From Archaeoglobi archaeon JdFR-42 (GTDB lineage: Archaea; Halobacteriota; Archaeoglobi; Archaeoglobales; JdFR-42): a stretch of DNA of 43,417 nucleotides. Position 1 is the stretch's first letter. Each line of letters starts with the position of its first letter. This document shows positions 35,545-43,417 of the stretch, one piece after another. The DNA lies in NCBI GenBank assembly GCA_002010305.1, contig MTND01000039.1, positions 1-43,417 on the forward strand, given 5' to 3'. Below the pieces are notes generated by a model. That model was not told where the DNA came from and ran no database searches. It saw only the letters and a program-made list of their open reading frames with translations. The position numbers were made by a program, and so were the translations under genes.

Positions 35545-36816
35545 ATGGTGGTGTCAGGCGTGAGATATACATATAGGTATCGGTGGGCGATATTTGTTGT
35601 TCTTGCCGGTATATACTTTTTTGTATATTTCCACAGAATGTCCTCGGCTGTTATTGCGAGAGAACTGATGGATGAGTTTGCGGTATCTGCTGTGGCTATT
35701 GGAGTAATGTCATCAGCTTATTTTTATCCCTATGCTGCTCTTCAGATTCCCGTGGGGATGCTCTCGGATACAGTTGGCTCAAGAAAAACTGCTACAGTCT
35801 TCACATTCATGGCATTCATAGGAGCAACTTTGTTTGGTCTCTCTTCTACATTCTCCATGGCTGTTGGTGCAAGAGTTCTTATGGGTATTGGGGTATCTGG
35901 GGTGTATATACCGACCCTTAAGATCCTATCTCAGTGGTTCAGAAAACAGGAATTTGCCAGTCTTACTGGTGTTCTCCTGGCTGTGGGTAATTTTGGAGCG
36001 TTATCAGCCTCATACCCCCTTGCCATGATGGTCATCTTTTTTGGATGGCGCACATCTTTTTTTATAATCGGGCTTATAACACTAATTCTTGCCATACTCT
36101 GCTGGGTTGTTGTTCGAGACTCTCCTAAAAATGTTGGAGTTGACCCAGTGGTTGTCGAGGAGGAACATAAAGAAGAGAAGATACCACCCCTTAAAGGAGT
36201 TAAATCTGTTTTAACAAACAAATATTTCTGGCCCCTTGCCATCTGGTTTTTCTTTGAGTACGGAGTTATTGCAGGATTTCAGGGGTTATGGGGAGGTCCG
36301 TTTTTCTTGGATGTGTATGGTATGAGCAAGGCCCAAACAGGTGTCATGCTGATGATGGTGGGGTTTGGAATGATAATTGGAGCACCTTTGATCGGTGTTT
36401 TATCAGACAGGGTTTTCAGGACAAGAAAGTGGATGCTGGTTGGGTGCACTATCGGAATGCTGGTAGTCTGGTTCCCCTTTGCCTTTTTAACGGAGAAAAT
36501 GAGCATCCCACATCTGTATATTCTGAATTTCGCCATGGGAGTGTTTGGTAGTGCCCTTATATTGATATTCACTTCTACGAAAGAGCTGTTCCCCCTCCAG
36601 ATTACTGGAATTGCCACCAGTATGGTCAATATTTTCCCATTTATCGGAGGAGCGATTTTCCAGACGGTGATGGGATACCTGATGGATACAATTGGGAAGG
36701 TTGGAAGAGCATATCCGAGTTCAGCTTACGCTCTTGCTTTCAAGTTTACCTTTGTGGCAATAATAGTGGCCTTAGTGGTTTCCATATTTGTAAAGGAAAC
36801 CATGGATATGGCATGA
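35545..36816 (+). CDS. MFS transporter
   Basis: The 423-residue protein is a major facilitator with about 12 membrane helices. The first loop has the family motif in GMLSDTVGSRKTA (about residues 72-84), matched in the second half by GVLSDRVFRTRKWM (about 290-303). VYFHRMSSAVIARELMDEF after helix 1 resembles transporters of small organic anions and sugar phosphates. The substrate cannot be predicted. The start is uncertain: ATG 35545 is used, and GTG 35560 and TTG 35539 are possible. A perfect 22-bp palindrome lies upstream, so it may be substrate-regulated. It ends 12 bp from the convergent nfi gene. Confidence 0.9.
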   Translation: MVVSGVRYTYRYRWAIFVVLAGIYFFVYFHRMSSAVIARELMDEFAVSAVAIGVMSSAYFYPYAALQIPVGMLSDTVGSRKTATVFTFMAFIGATLFGLSSTFSMAVGARVLMGIGVSGVYIPTLKILSQWFRKQEFASLTGVLLAVGNFGALSASYPLAMMVIFFGWRTSFFIIGLITLILAILCWVVVRDSPKNVGVDPVVVEEEHKEEKIPPLKGVKSVLTNKYFWPLAIWFFFEYGVIAGFQGLWGGPFFLDVYGMSKAQTGVMLMMVGFGMIIGAPLIGVLSDRVFRTRKWMLVGCTIGMLVVWFPFAFLTEKMSIPHLYILNFAMGVFGSALILIFTSTKELFPLQITGIATSMVNIFPFIGGAIFQTVMGYLMDTIGKVGRAYPSSAYALAFKFTFVAIIVALVVSIFVKETMDMA

Positions 36817-36828
36817 AAATGACCGCTT

Positions 36829-37482
36829 TCATAAAATCTTTTTTAATTTACTAACAGATTCGTGGGCCAGACGGATCGGTTCCGGGAGTTTTCTATCACG
36901 GATACATGATTTTGTGAGATGTATTGCTGTGTCAAGGGAAATCATGTGCCCAACTGAAACCAGGATCTCTCTGCACCGTTTACAGGTTTTAATTGCTCTG
37001 CCAACCTCCTTCCCCTGATACATTATGGGTTCCCATTGGAATACTTTATCTGGATGGGTATAATCGCCCACTAGACGAGTTTTCGTGATACCTATGGTTG
37101 GAGTATTGAGGGCAAGACCCACATAGCACGCCAGACCAAAGTACCGGGGATGGCATATACCACTACCATCCACAAATATTATAGTATTCTTTCTCAGGAG
37201 ATCTTTCAGGGTTCGAACAGCAGGCTTACCTTCTCTGAACATAAGGTAAGTTGGGATATATGGAAAATCAACTCTCTCGATGGTGTGGTTGCTATCCACT
37301 ATTCTTAATTCTGGAAATTTAAGGAGTACTGCTGAAGAAATTATTTCGTCACCACGAAATGCCTGGTCTATTCCAGCTACATACTCTATCTCTTTAAGAT
37401 TAAAACAGTCTTTTTCAATGATTTTTCTGGCAAGCTTGTACTGCATTCGTGAATATTTGTTAAGGTTGTATCTATCTTTCAT
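36829..37482 (-). CDS. nfi: Endonuclease V
   Basis: The enzyme cuts DNA (or RNA) one base 3' of inosine and is used against deaminated adenine. The 217-residue protein has the catalytic acids D39 (AGIDQAF), E84 (MFREGKPA) and D105 (FVDGSGICHPRYFGLA), and the conserved GITKTRLVGDY and VGHMISLDTA segments. It is the last gene of a tight operon with taw1, translin and sepS: its start lies 2 bp after the sepS stop. Some members cleave inosine in tRNA, which would fit the tRNA-centred neighbourhood, but this is inference. Confidence 0.93.
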   Translation of the reverse strand: MKDRYNLNKYSRMQYKLARKIIEKDCFNLKEIEYVAGIDQAFRGDEIISSAVLLKFPELRIVDSNHTIERVDFPYIPTYLMFREGKPAVRTLKDLLRKNTIIFVDGSGICHPRYFGLACYVGLALNTPTIGITKTRLVGDYTHPDKVFQWEPIMYQGKEVGRAIKTCKRCREILVSVGHMISLDTAIHLTKSCIRDRKLPEPIRLAHESVSKLKKIL

Positions 37483-37484
37483 TG

Positions 37485-39098
37485 TTAAGAGATCGAAGCC
37501 CGGACTGTAATAAATAGAGGTCCACGCACGTCTATTTTTTTACCTGTGCTGGTAATATAATTCAGGGCTGCTCTATCTATAGAGACATTGATGTCTCCTA
37601 GGCTTTCCACCATCCTTACCCGGATCTCTATTTCTTCTTTTCCTTCTGCAACAGCCCTTTCGATCTCTGCTGCAGCTCGATAGGCAAATCCACTCATATA
37701 TTGTATGGATGTAGGGACTCCTTCTTCAAAATAACGGCTCCACTTCTCTGATTTGGGAATACCTAGGATGTTACCATCATGTATCACTACTTCGTTAAGA
37801 TATGCTGGACCGCATAGCTTTGTATTCTCTTCAGGTTCTACAACTTCCACAGCGATACTCTTTCCATATATTTCTCCCTCAAAGGCCACGAAACTGCATG
37901 GACTCTTCTCTTCTCCATATGTTTCACAGGTTTTTACGATGGATGTTGCTATTTCCAGTCCAGTAGGAGTTTGCGGCAATTTATCTACTCGTATCATTTT
38001 TGCAAGTTCCAAATCTGTGAATTCCACTTGTCGGAAAAGCTGAGGATAAGCAAGTTCTCTTATATCATTTTCTTTGAAAAGAACCATGGCAAGTCTTTCT
38101 ACTCCAAGTCCAAGATTCATAACGGGTGTATCGATATCATAACTGGCCAGTGAGGCAGGAGAGTATATTCCAAAAGTGGCCAACTCGATCCAGCCATCTT
38201 GGTATTTGGTGTTTGAACCTACCAGCTCTGGATGAAATGCAAAAACTTCGGTTTGAGTTCCGGGAATGTAATATTTGCTCCTCTTTTCATCAGGTCTGAA
38301 TCTGAATTGCTCAAAGCCGAATTGCCTCAGTAATCCCTCTGCCAACGCTTTTCCATCCTCTACCGTTACATCTTCGTGGACAATCACACAGGAAGCAGAG
38401 AAATAGGTATACAATCGGGTGGCATCTTCACCCTGCTCTCGTCTGAAACATCGGTCTATCGAAAAGAGCTTTATGGGGTGGGGAAGTCGGTCATGAAGCT
38501 TTTCCAGTGTTATGAACCATCCAGCAGTCATGTGGCTTCTCAGAGTTAATGTGGTGGTATCGGGTTTTAATTCTTTAAATTCTGGAAATACCTTCTCGAG
38601 GATTTCTATAGCAAGGGTATCTTCGATGTTAAGAGCTTTTGAGATCTCATAAACGATATCATCTCCATCCATATTGCCTTTTTTATACTGGTGCAGGATC
38701 TCTCTGGTTTTTTCAACATCTTTTTCTGTAAGCCTCCTCTCGATGATGGATTCTATGCTGCCGATTCGTTGGCTGGATATTCCGATGTTTGGCCTGGGAA
38801 GTCCTGCCAGGTAAAAGCATCGATCAAGTACAGCCATGGCCTCTCTACCGAACTGCCGGTAAACATGGCTCTCATCTACAATCAATGGGTTTATGATTTC
38901 ATCGAATCCCAATCTTATGTATGCCTCTCTAAGCCTGTGGATGGTCTGGAAAATGGGATGCTCTTTTCCAGAAGTTATGGTATTGTACGGATAGGCTCTA
39001 TCTGGTGTAACAGGTGTAAGAATTTCTGATCCCATCAGCCATGCTCTCTCAAAATCAGCTTTAGCTCTTTTTTTAAACTCATTCGGGTCGAATTTCAT
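37485..39098 (-). CDS. sepS: O-phosphoseryl-tRNA(Cys) synthetase (SepRS)
   Basis: SepRS charges tRNA-Cys with O-phosphoserine, later turned into Cys-tRNA by SepCysS. The 537-residue protein is a class II synthetase related to PheRS alpha: KFDPNEFKKRAKADFERAW at the N terminus, HPIFQTIHRLREAYIRLGF, the motif 2 region IDRCFRREQGEDATRLYTYF (about residues 224-243), and motif 3 NLGLGVERLAMVLF. A C-terminal domain of about 180 residues binds the anticodon. The length matches known SepRS. Its presence restricts the organism to methanogens, Archaeoglobi and related groups. The ATG overlaps the stop of the translin gene (ATGA). Confidence 0.95.
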   Translation of the reverse strand: MKFDPNEFKKRAKADFERAWLMGSEILTPVTPDRAYPYNTITSGKEHPIFQTIHRLREAYIRLGFDEIINPLIVDESHVYRQFGREAMAVLDRCFYLAGLPRPNIGISSQRIGSIESIIERRLTEKDVEKTREILHQYKKGNMDGDDIVYEISKALNIEDTLAIEILEKVFPEFKELKPDTTTLTLRSHMTAGWFITLEKLHDRLPHPIKLFSIDRCFRREQGEDATRLYTYFSASCVIVHEDVTVEDGKALAEGLLRQFGFEQFRFRPDEKRSKYYIPGTQTEVFAFHPELVGSNTKYQDGWIELATFGIYSPASLASYDIDTPVMNLGLGVERLAMVLFKENDIRELAYPQLFRQVEFTDLELAKMIRVDKLPQTPTGLEIATSIVKTCETYGEEKSPCSFVAFEGEIYGKSIAVEVVEPEENTKLCGPAYLNEVVIHDGNILGIPKSEKWSRYFEEGVPTSIQYMSGFAYRAAAEIERAVAEGKEEIEIRVRMVESLGDINVSIDRAALNYITSTGKKIDVRGPLFITVRASIS

Positions 39099-39712
39099 TT
39101 ATCTCTCCCCTTTTCTGGATTTAATGCTTCCATCAGATGTCGTATTTCAGAAGTAATTAACATATGAGTTTTTACTCTATCTAGCATAGTTCTAACTCCA
39201 TCCATTTTTTTCCTTAACCCTGGGATCATTTTTTCAGGAAAATCGAACATCATGAGTTCGTCAAAAATACTGTCCAAGATATCGAGATATTGTTCTGCCT
39301 TATTTAAGTCTCCTTCTTTGAGAAGGTGGATTACGTAGCGTTTCAGTTCTCCTGCCATATCTGCCAGCCCCGTCAAGTATGGTTCTACCTCCACATGAAG
39401 GGTGTTGTAATCTGGAAGCCTCCTTTCAGTTACAATTGACAGAAAGGATGCAGCCTCGGTATATTCCTGCTGACCTATGAAGGTAATGGGAAAATAAATC
39501 TCCGGAATTTCATCTTTGAATTCAGTTATTTTTAAGTTCAGATCCGTTGCCTCCTCGATAAGTTCCTTTGCCCTCTCTATATCTCCCTGATGGATCTTTT
39601 TTACACATCTGGCAGATATGCGGATTAGTTCTCTCGTGTAGGCCAGTAGCCTCTCTCTTTTTTCTTCTTTTATCTGAAGCTTGTGGTATAAACTCTGTAA
39701 ATCGATCTCCAT
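39095..39712 (-). CDS. Translin family protein
   Basis: This 205-residue, almost wholly helical protein resembles archaeal translin (COG2178). Features are RLLAYTRELIRISARCVKKI (about residues 21-40), the acidic FKDEIPEIYFPITFIGQQEY stretch (about 65-84), TGLADMAGELKRYVI and FDELMMFDFPEKMIPGLRKK. Translin and TRAX form ring-shaped RNA-binding or RNase complexes; archaeal members can bind or trim tRNA precursors. The gene lies 4 bp after taw1 and overlaps sepS by 4 bp, which supports a role in tRNA processing. Confidence 0.88.
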   Translation of the reverse strand: MEIDLQSLYHKLQIKEEKRERLLAYTRELIRISARCVKKIHQGDIERAKELIEEATDLNLKITEFKDEIPEIYFPITFIGQQEYTEAASFLSIVTERRLPDYNTLHVEVEPYLTGLADMAGELKRYVIHLLKEGDLNKAEQYLDILDSIFDELMMFDFPEKMIPGLRKKMDGVRTMLDRVKTHMLITSEIRHLMEALNPEKGRDK

Positions 39713-39716
39713 ACTA

Positions 39717-40592
39717 TCACTCCGCCAACAGAACTACCCTGCTGATTTCTGACTGATCTACGATATCATATTGTGTATGTTTGGCGATATCTGTGGAAAA
39801 CTGAAGTATCTCTTCATGAGATGGCATGGATTCTCTTGAGAGTCTCTTTCTTGAGTACCCAAGGTGCATATAAGCTTTCACCTCAATAAAATCAGGACGG
39901 GCAATGTTTATGAGGTGGGCATATTTTTCAGGGTAATGCATGTTTGTATTCTTTGCCAGAGTGAGTCGTATCACCGTTCTAGTATCTTTACTGGAAAGGA
40001 TCTTGAGAGATTTGAGGATATAATCCCAGAAGTCACCATAAGGGCGGTTGATTTTTTTGTACATCTCTTTCGTGCAGGAAGAAAGAGAGATATATAGCTG
40101 AGTTGGCTCGACCACCTCTATCATCTCTGGAATAGTTCCGTTGGATACTAAAAACGTAGTTAACCCTTTTCTAGTGAACTCCTTTATCAGGTCGGGAAGA
40201 TAAGGATAGAGGGTGGGTTCACCAACAAGGGATATAGCGACATGTTTTGGATTTTCAGCCTCTCTGAATTTCTTCATATTCGTTTTTGAAGAGCCTTTAA
40301 ATCCTGAAATAAGCTTTATCTGGGCTTTAATGGCCTCTTCAGCCATATATGCTGGGTCATCCCATTCATTATGATTTTTAAAGAATTCAGCAGGCCTCCA
40401 GCAATAAACACAGAACTGGTTACACGAAAGAACAGGAGACATCTGAACACATCGGTGGGAAGTAATACCATAGAATTTTGATTTGTAGCAGGCACCCTCA
40501 TCTCTCAAAGAGCGTTTTAGCCACAGACAGGTCTTCACAGCTCCATGGGCGCCTATTTTCCGATATCCCTTGAATTCTTCAAGTTCATACAT
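39717..40592 (-). CDS. taw1: 4-Demethylwyosine synthase (TYW1/Taw1)
   Basis: This radical SAM enzyme condenses N1-methylguanosine-37 of tRNA-Phe with pyruvate, starting the wyosine path. The 291-residue protein has CX3CX2C at C57, C61, C64 (CNQFCVYCW), and cysteines at about 22, 35 and 48 that serve the second cluster. It also has SLVGEPTLYPYLP (about residues 119-131), FLVSNGTIPE and LYISLSSCTKEMYKKINRP. Length fits archaeal members. It heads a four-gene minus-strand operon with translin, sepS and nfi. A symmetric TATA box is shared with the divergent agl23 gene. Confidence 0.94.
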   Translation of the reverse strand: MYELEEFKGYRKIGAHGAVKTCLWLKRSLRDEGACYKSKFYGITSHRCVQMSPVLSCNQFCVYCWRPAEFFKNHNEWDDPAYMAEEAIKAQIKLISGFKGSSKTNMKKFREAENPKHVAISLVGEPTLYPYLPDLIKEFTRKGLTTFLVSNGTIPEMIEVVEPTQLYISLSSCTKEMYKKINRPYGDFWDYILKSLKILSSKDTRTVIRLTLAKNTNMHYPEKYAHLINIARPDFIEVKAYMHLGYSRKRLSRESMPSHEEILQFSTDIAKHTQYDIVDQSEISRVVLLAE

Positions 40593-40617
40593 GTCAGGGG
40601 ACTTTGGTGCTCAAACA

Positions 40618-40631
40618 AATAAATATTTATT
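40618..40631. promoter_or_regulatory. Symmetric TATA box shared by taw1 and agl23
   Basis: AATAAATATTTATT is a perfect 14-bp palindrome in the 61-bp gap between the divergent genes. Its centre is about 32 bp from the taw1 start and 30 bp from the agl23 start, so one box could direct transcription both ways with very short leaders. Confidence 0.5.
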
Positions 40632-40653
40632 GTCCATTTTTCTATCCAGAGGT

Positions 40654-42084
40654 ATGCCTCTCCGAATACATGATAAGTTATCTTCTTTCAGAGATGAAAG
40701 GTATCTATTCATGGCAATTATTGTCATTGGGATATTCCTCAGGCTGTTTAATTTAACGGAGAGGCCCATGCATCACGATGAGAGTGTTCATGGTTATCTC
40801 GCCTACTGGATTTACAAATACTTTGCTTATACTTATGATCCGGCGTTTCATGGCCCTTTCATCTATTATATCACTGCCTTTGCCTTTTATCTTTTTAATG
40901 ATTCGATTCTGGTAGCGAGACTTGTACCTGTGACATTCGGAGTAGTCCTCATAATCTTGCCCTATTTCCTGAAAAGATGGCTCGGTAACTCTTATCTTTT
41001 TCTATCCCTGTTGCTTGGAATCTCTCCAACTTTTCTTTATTTTACAAGGTTTTTGAGGAATGATATATTTATCCTTGTATTTTTCTTTATTACTTTTATT
41101 GCATATATGTGGTTCAGGGAGACTGGAGAGGAGAAATATATAGTAATCGGGCTAATAGCTGCTGCATTTGGATTTATAACCAAGGAAAATGCCATCATCT
41201 ATGCCTTTATCTTCATATCCTTCATGTTCTTCAATGGATTAAGAGAACATAGAGCGGGATACATAAGGCTATGTTTAAACTACTGGAGAGGATATCTCGT
41301 TGGCCTGGCTGTGTTTGCTATCATATTCTCTGTATTTTATTCATCTTTTTTCCTGAATCCAGAAGGGCTGAAAACCGCTGTGATAGGCTCAGTGGAACAC
41401 TGGTTAAAAATGCATGAGATAAAGGATCATTACAAGCCCCCATATTATTATTTTGGTATTTTTTTCCGGTATGAATTTCTGATATTCCTGATGGGATTGG
41501 TAGGAGTGTTACAGATTCTACAGAAAAAAGAGAAGAATGTCTTCCCTCTCTTTGTGGGTTACTGGGCCATTATGAGTCTTCTTATATATGGATATTTATC
41601 CCATAAGGTACCATGGTTGAGCATTCATATGCTTCTACCCTTTGCAGTTGGTGGAGCATATCTCTTGAAAGAGTTACGTCTAGACAGGAAAGATGTCAGG
41701 GTGGCCATGGCTGTGGCAGTGGCAGCAACTCTGGTAGTAGCTATCCATGTAAATTATATAAACTATGCCAATGATGATGAAATGCTTGTGTATGTTCAGA
41801 CTAAACCTGAGTTCGTTCAGCTTGTGGGTATTCTTAAAAAGAAACTCGAGATGGGAGAGGGGGTCTGGGTGATAGAACCTGAAAACGATTACTGGCCCCT
41901 TCCCTGGTATTTGAGGAATTATGAGGTGAGTTTCTCCAGATATCCACCAGACCAGATAAATACTACTGTGGTTACATCCTATTCTTACGAAGAGGAGATC
42001 CTCAACAGGATAAATTATGAGCCAGTTAAGGTATATTATGAGCTCAGACCAGGGTATTATATGGTACTGATTCAAAAACGGTGA
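40654..42084 (+). CDS. Agl23-like membrane protein (TIGR03663 family)
   Basis: The 476-residue protein has about 10-12 membrane helices and begins with the GT-C glycosyltransferase pattern. The first loop has LTERPMHHDESVHGYLAYW (about residues 38-56), with the acidic pair expected for metal and sugar-phosphate binding. It resembles the TIGR03663/Agl23 family linked to flippase activity in archaeal N-glycosylation. A smaller C-terminal part of about 100 residues lies outside the membrane. ATG 40654 is chosen from the TATA position; earlier in-frame ATG codons would overlap taw1. It precedes the M20 deacylase by 4 bp. Confidence 0.82.
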   Translation: MPLRIHDKLSSFRDERYLFMAIIVIGIFLRLFNLTERPMHHDESVHGYLAYWIYKYFAYTYDPAFHGPFIYYITAFAFYLFNDSILVARLVPVTFGVVLIILPYFLKRWLGNSYLFLSLLLGISPTFLYFTRFLRNDIFILVFFFITFIAYMWFRETGEEKYIVIGLIAAAFGFITKENAIIYAFIFISFMFFNGLREHRAGYIRLCLNYWRGYLVGLAVFAIIFSVFYSSFFLNPEGLKTAVIGSVEHWLKMHEIKDHYKPPYYYFGIFFRYEFLIFLMGLVGVLQILQKKEKNVFPLFVGYWAIMSLLIYGYLSHKVPWLSIHMLLPFAVGGAYLLKELRLDRKDVRVAMAVAVAATLVVAIHVNYINYANDDEMLVYVQTKPEFVQLVGILKKKLEMGEGVWVIEPENDYWPLPWYLRNYEVSFSRYPPDQINTTVVTSYSYEEEILNRINYEPVKVYYELRPGYYMVLIQKR

Positions 42085-42088
42085 AAAA

Positions 42089-43228
42089 ATGGAAACGGAT
42101 GTGCTTATCAGGAATATAGAGAAAAGAAAGCGAGAAATACTTGACTTAACTTTGAAGCTGATATCTATTGATACATCTGAGGGAAAAGAGGGTGAAGCTG
42201 CTCTGTTTCTATCCGAATATTTTGAAGAATACGGTTTTGAAACAAGACTTGAGGGAGAAGAAGGTCGTGAAAACCTGATTCTTGGCAGTTTTAATGCTAG
42301 TATGATCTTTAATGGTCATCTTGATGTTGTCCCACCCGGTCGACCAGAAGGCTGGAGAAATCCACCTTTTAAGCCATATGTGAAAGATGGGGCTGTGTAT
42401 GGGAGAGGAGCCTGTGATATGAAGGGAGCGGTAGCCTCTATGGCTGTGGCGTACATAACTTTAGCTGAGGCCTTCAAAATGGATGACATTCTTCTGATGT
42501 TTACAGCGGATGAAGAAAGTGGAGGATTTGCTGGATTAGGAATGTTTGCCAATAAAATTGATGCAACAATGGGTGTGATAGGCGAGCCTACTGATATGAA
42601 TATAGTCTCCTCCCATAAAGGCAGCATTGGAGTCCGCATTCGAGTGAAAGGCATTCCTGCACATGGGAGTAAGCCAGAGCTTGGAATCAACGCCATATAC
42701 TATGCATCGAAAATGATACAGGACCTGACAGAAATGGAATTTGTAAAGGAGGATCCAGTTCTGGGAAAACCCACTCTGATGGTTTCGTTAATCTGGGGAG
42801 GAGAGAAGCTTAACATGGTTCCTGATACCTGTGAGTTTCTTATAGATCGGCGAATGATTCCGGGAGAATCTGGTGATATGGCCCTGAAAGAGATCCGTGA
42901 TGTGGTAGAGAAGTATACAGAATACGGAATTGATGTAGATGTAGAAAAGATGTTCGAAATGTCTCCTGTGAAGGTTGATGAAGGAGAACGGGTCATTGAG
43001 CTGGCACGGAATGCACTGGAAAAAGTTGGGATTAAGCCATCCATCGAAGGCATGTCTGGATGTTCAGATGCCAGATTTCTTGTTGAAAGAGGAATTCCGA
43101 CTATTTTACTTGGGCCGGGAAAAACAGAGCTGGCCCATGGGTATGATGAACATATTGACATTGAATCTCTGGAACAGGCTGCCATGGTGTATGGACTTAT
43201 GATGTATGAGTGTATGGTGATGGGATAA
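42089..43228 (+). CDS. M20 family deacylase/peptidase (ArgE/DapE-like)
   Basis: The 379-residue protein is a zinc-dependent M20 enzyme. Metal and catalytic residues are in NGHLDVVP (about 71-78), GRGACDMKGA (about 107-116), ADEESGGFAG (about 136-145) and GEPTDMN (about 161-167), and the last His in ELAHGYDEH (about 354-362). The dimerisation insert starts near GSIGVRIRVKG. Family members remove acyl groups from acetylornithine, succinyl-diaminopimelate, LysW-linked lysine or peptides. ArgJ elsewhere in the window makes an acetylornithine deacetylase less necessary, so the substrate stays open. It is probably read with the upstream agl23 gene. Confidence 0.88.
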   Translation: METDVLIRNIEKRKREILDLTLKLISIDTSEGKEGEAALFLSEYFEEYGFETRLEGEEGRENLILGSFNASMIFNGHLDVVPPGRPEGWRNPPFKPYVKDGAVYGRGACDMKGAVASMAVAYITLAEAFKMDDILLMFTADEESGGFAGLGMFANKIDATMGVIGEPTDMNIVSSHKGSIGVRIRVKGIPAHGSKPELGINAIYYASKMIQDLTEMEFVKEDPVLGKPTLMVSLIWGGEKLNMVPDTCEFLIDRRMIPGESGDMALKEIRDVVEKYTEYGIDVDVEKMFEMSPVKVDEGERVIELARNALEKVGIKPSIEGMSGCSDARFLVERGIPTILLGPGKTELAHGYDEHIDIESLEQAAMVYGLMMYECMVMG

Positions 43229-43249
43229 CGGTATCATTTCCTGTATTTA

Positions 43250-43417
43250 TTATCCGTACTCTTTCTTCAGATGTATGTTTAGGAATCCCTCTGTATGGCA
43301 GTTTATGCAGTAAATCCCCCTCGATAGATGTATGTCTACCAAGTTCCCATAGCTTGGTTCAAGGGGATTCGGATACCCATGACAGTTTTCACAGACCACA
43401 TGACCCTCTTCAGCCTT
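43250..43417 (-). CDS. Multihaem c-type cytochrome, C-terminal part
   Basis: On the minus strand an open frame runs in from the right edge for 55 codons to TAA at 43250-43252. It holds two CxxCH haem-binding motifs, VCENCHG and YCINCHT, 27 residues apart. His residues between and after them (VDIHLS, LNIHLK) could be distal ligands. The rest of the gene, presumably with a signal peptide and more motifs, lies outside the window. Such proteins carry electrons outside the cytoplasmic membrane. The number of haems and the subfamily cannot be read. It faces the M20 gene tail to tail with 21 bp between. Confidence 0.85.
   Translation of the reverse strand, partial: KAEEGHVVCENCHGYPNPLEPSYGNLVDIHLSRGIYCINCHTEGFLNIHLKKEYG

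Overview
The window is archaeal. Evidence includes an O-phosphoseryl-tRNA synthetase (SepRS), a TYW1-type 4-demethylwyosine synthase, a translin-family protein, the cyclic 2,3-diphosphoglycerate pair (2-phosphoglycerate kinase and cDPG synthetase), an Agl23-like glycosylation protein, DUF2769 and DUF1152 proteins, a tRNA-Glu without encoded CCA, and TATA boxes about 26 bp before many start codons. SepRS plus cDPG enzymes plus two MtaA-like (UroD-fold) methyltransferases point to a methanogen-related euryarchaeon. A fragment at the right edge with two CxxCH haem motifs fits lineages with c-type cytochromes (anaerobic methane or alkane oxidisers and relatives, or Archaeoglobi-like groups). The species cannot be settled from this sequence alone.

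Layout, left to right. 1-461: tail of a TatA/B protein and tRNA-Glu(UUC). 677-4159: B3/4-domain protein, AMMECR1 protein, a small sulfite-reductase-like ferredoxin protein and argJ. 4215-7540 (minus strand): a possible broken small gene, a Mo/W-bisPGD oxidoreductase and an MtaA-like methyltransferase in one operon. 7798-8463: a zinc-ribbon membrane protein and a small exported protein. 8447-11533: cDPG synthetase diverging from 2-phosphoglycerate kinase plus a metallophosphoesterase. 11676-15952: purS-purL-purQ, a small helical protein and a DUF429 protein. 16123-19365 (minus): DUF1152-aroA-aroC. 19593-21830 (minus): CopB-type metal ATPase. 22090-25264: trkA-trkH-DUF123.

25416-28772 is a compact three-gene reductive pyrimidine degradation operon (dihydropyrimidine dehydrogenase, dihydropyrimidinase, N-carbamoyl amidohydrolase). 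It is followed by a second MtaA-like protein and a cytosolic transglutaminase-like protein on the opposite strand. An A+T-rich stretch (30952-32869) carries a lone SPL-like radical SAM gene. 32870-36816: DUF2769, pyrB-pyrI, a flavoredoxin-like protein and an MFS transporter behind a perfect 22-bp palindrome. 36829-40592 (minus) is a very tight operon: taw1, translin, sepS and nfi. 40654-43228: Agl23-like protein and an M20 deacylase; 43250-43417 is the multihaem cytochrome fragment.

The genes fall into biosynthesis (Arg, aromatic amino acids, purines, pyrimidines), tRNA charging and modification, ion and metal transport, and pyrimidine salvage or breakdown. The points most worth following up are the archaeal pyrimidine-degradation operon, the MtaA-like/Mo-enzyme pair, the atypical sulfite-reductase-like protein, the tRNA-centred operon, and several undescribed palindromic operator-like sites.
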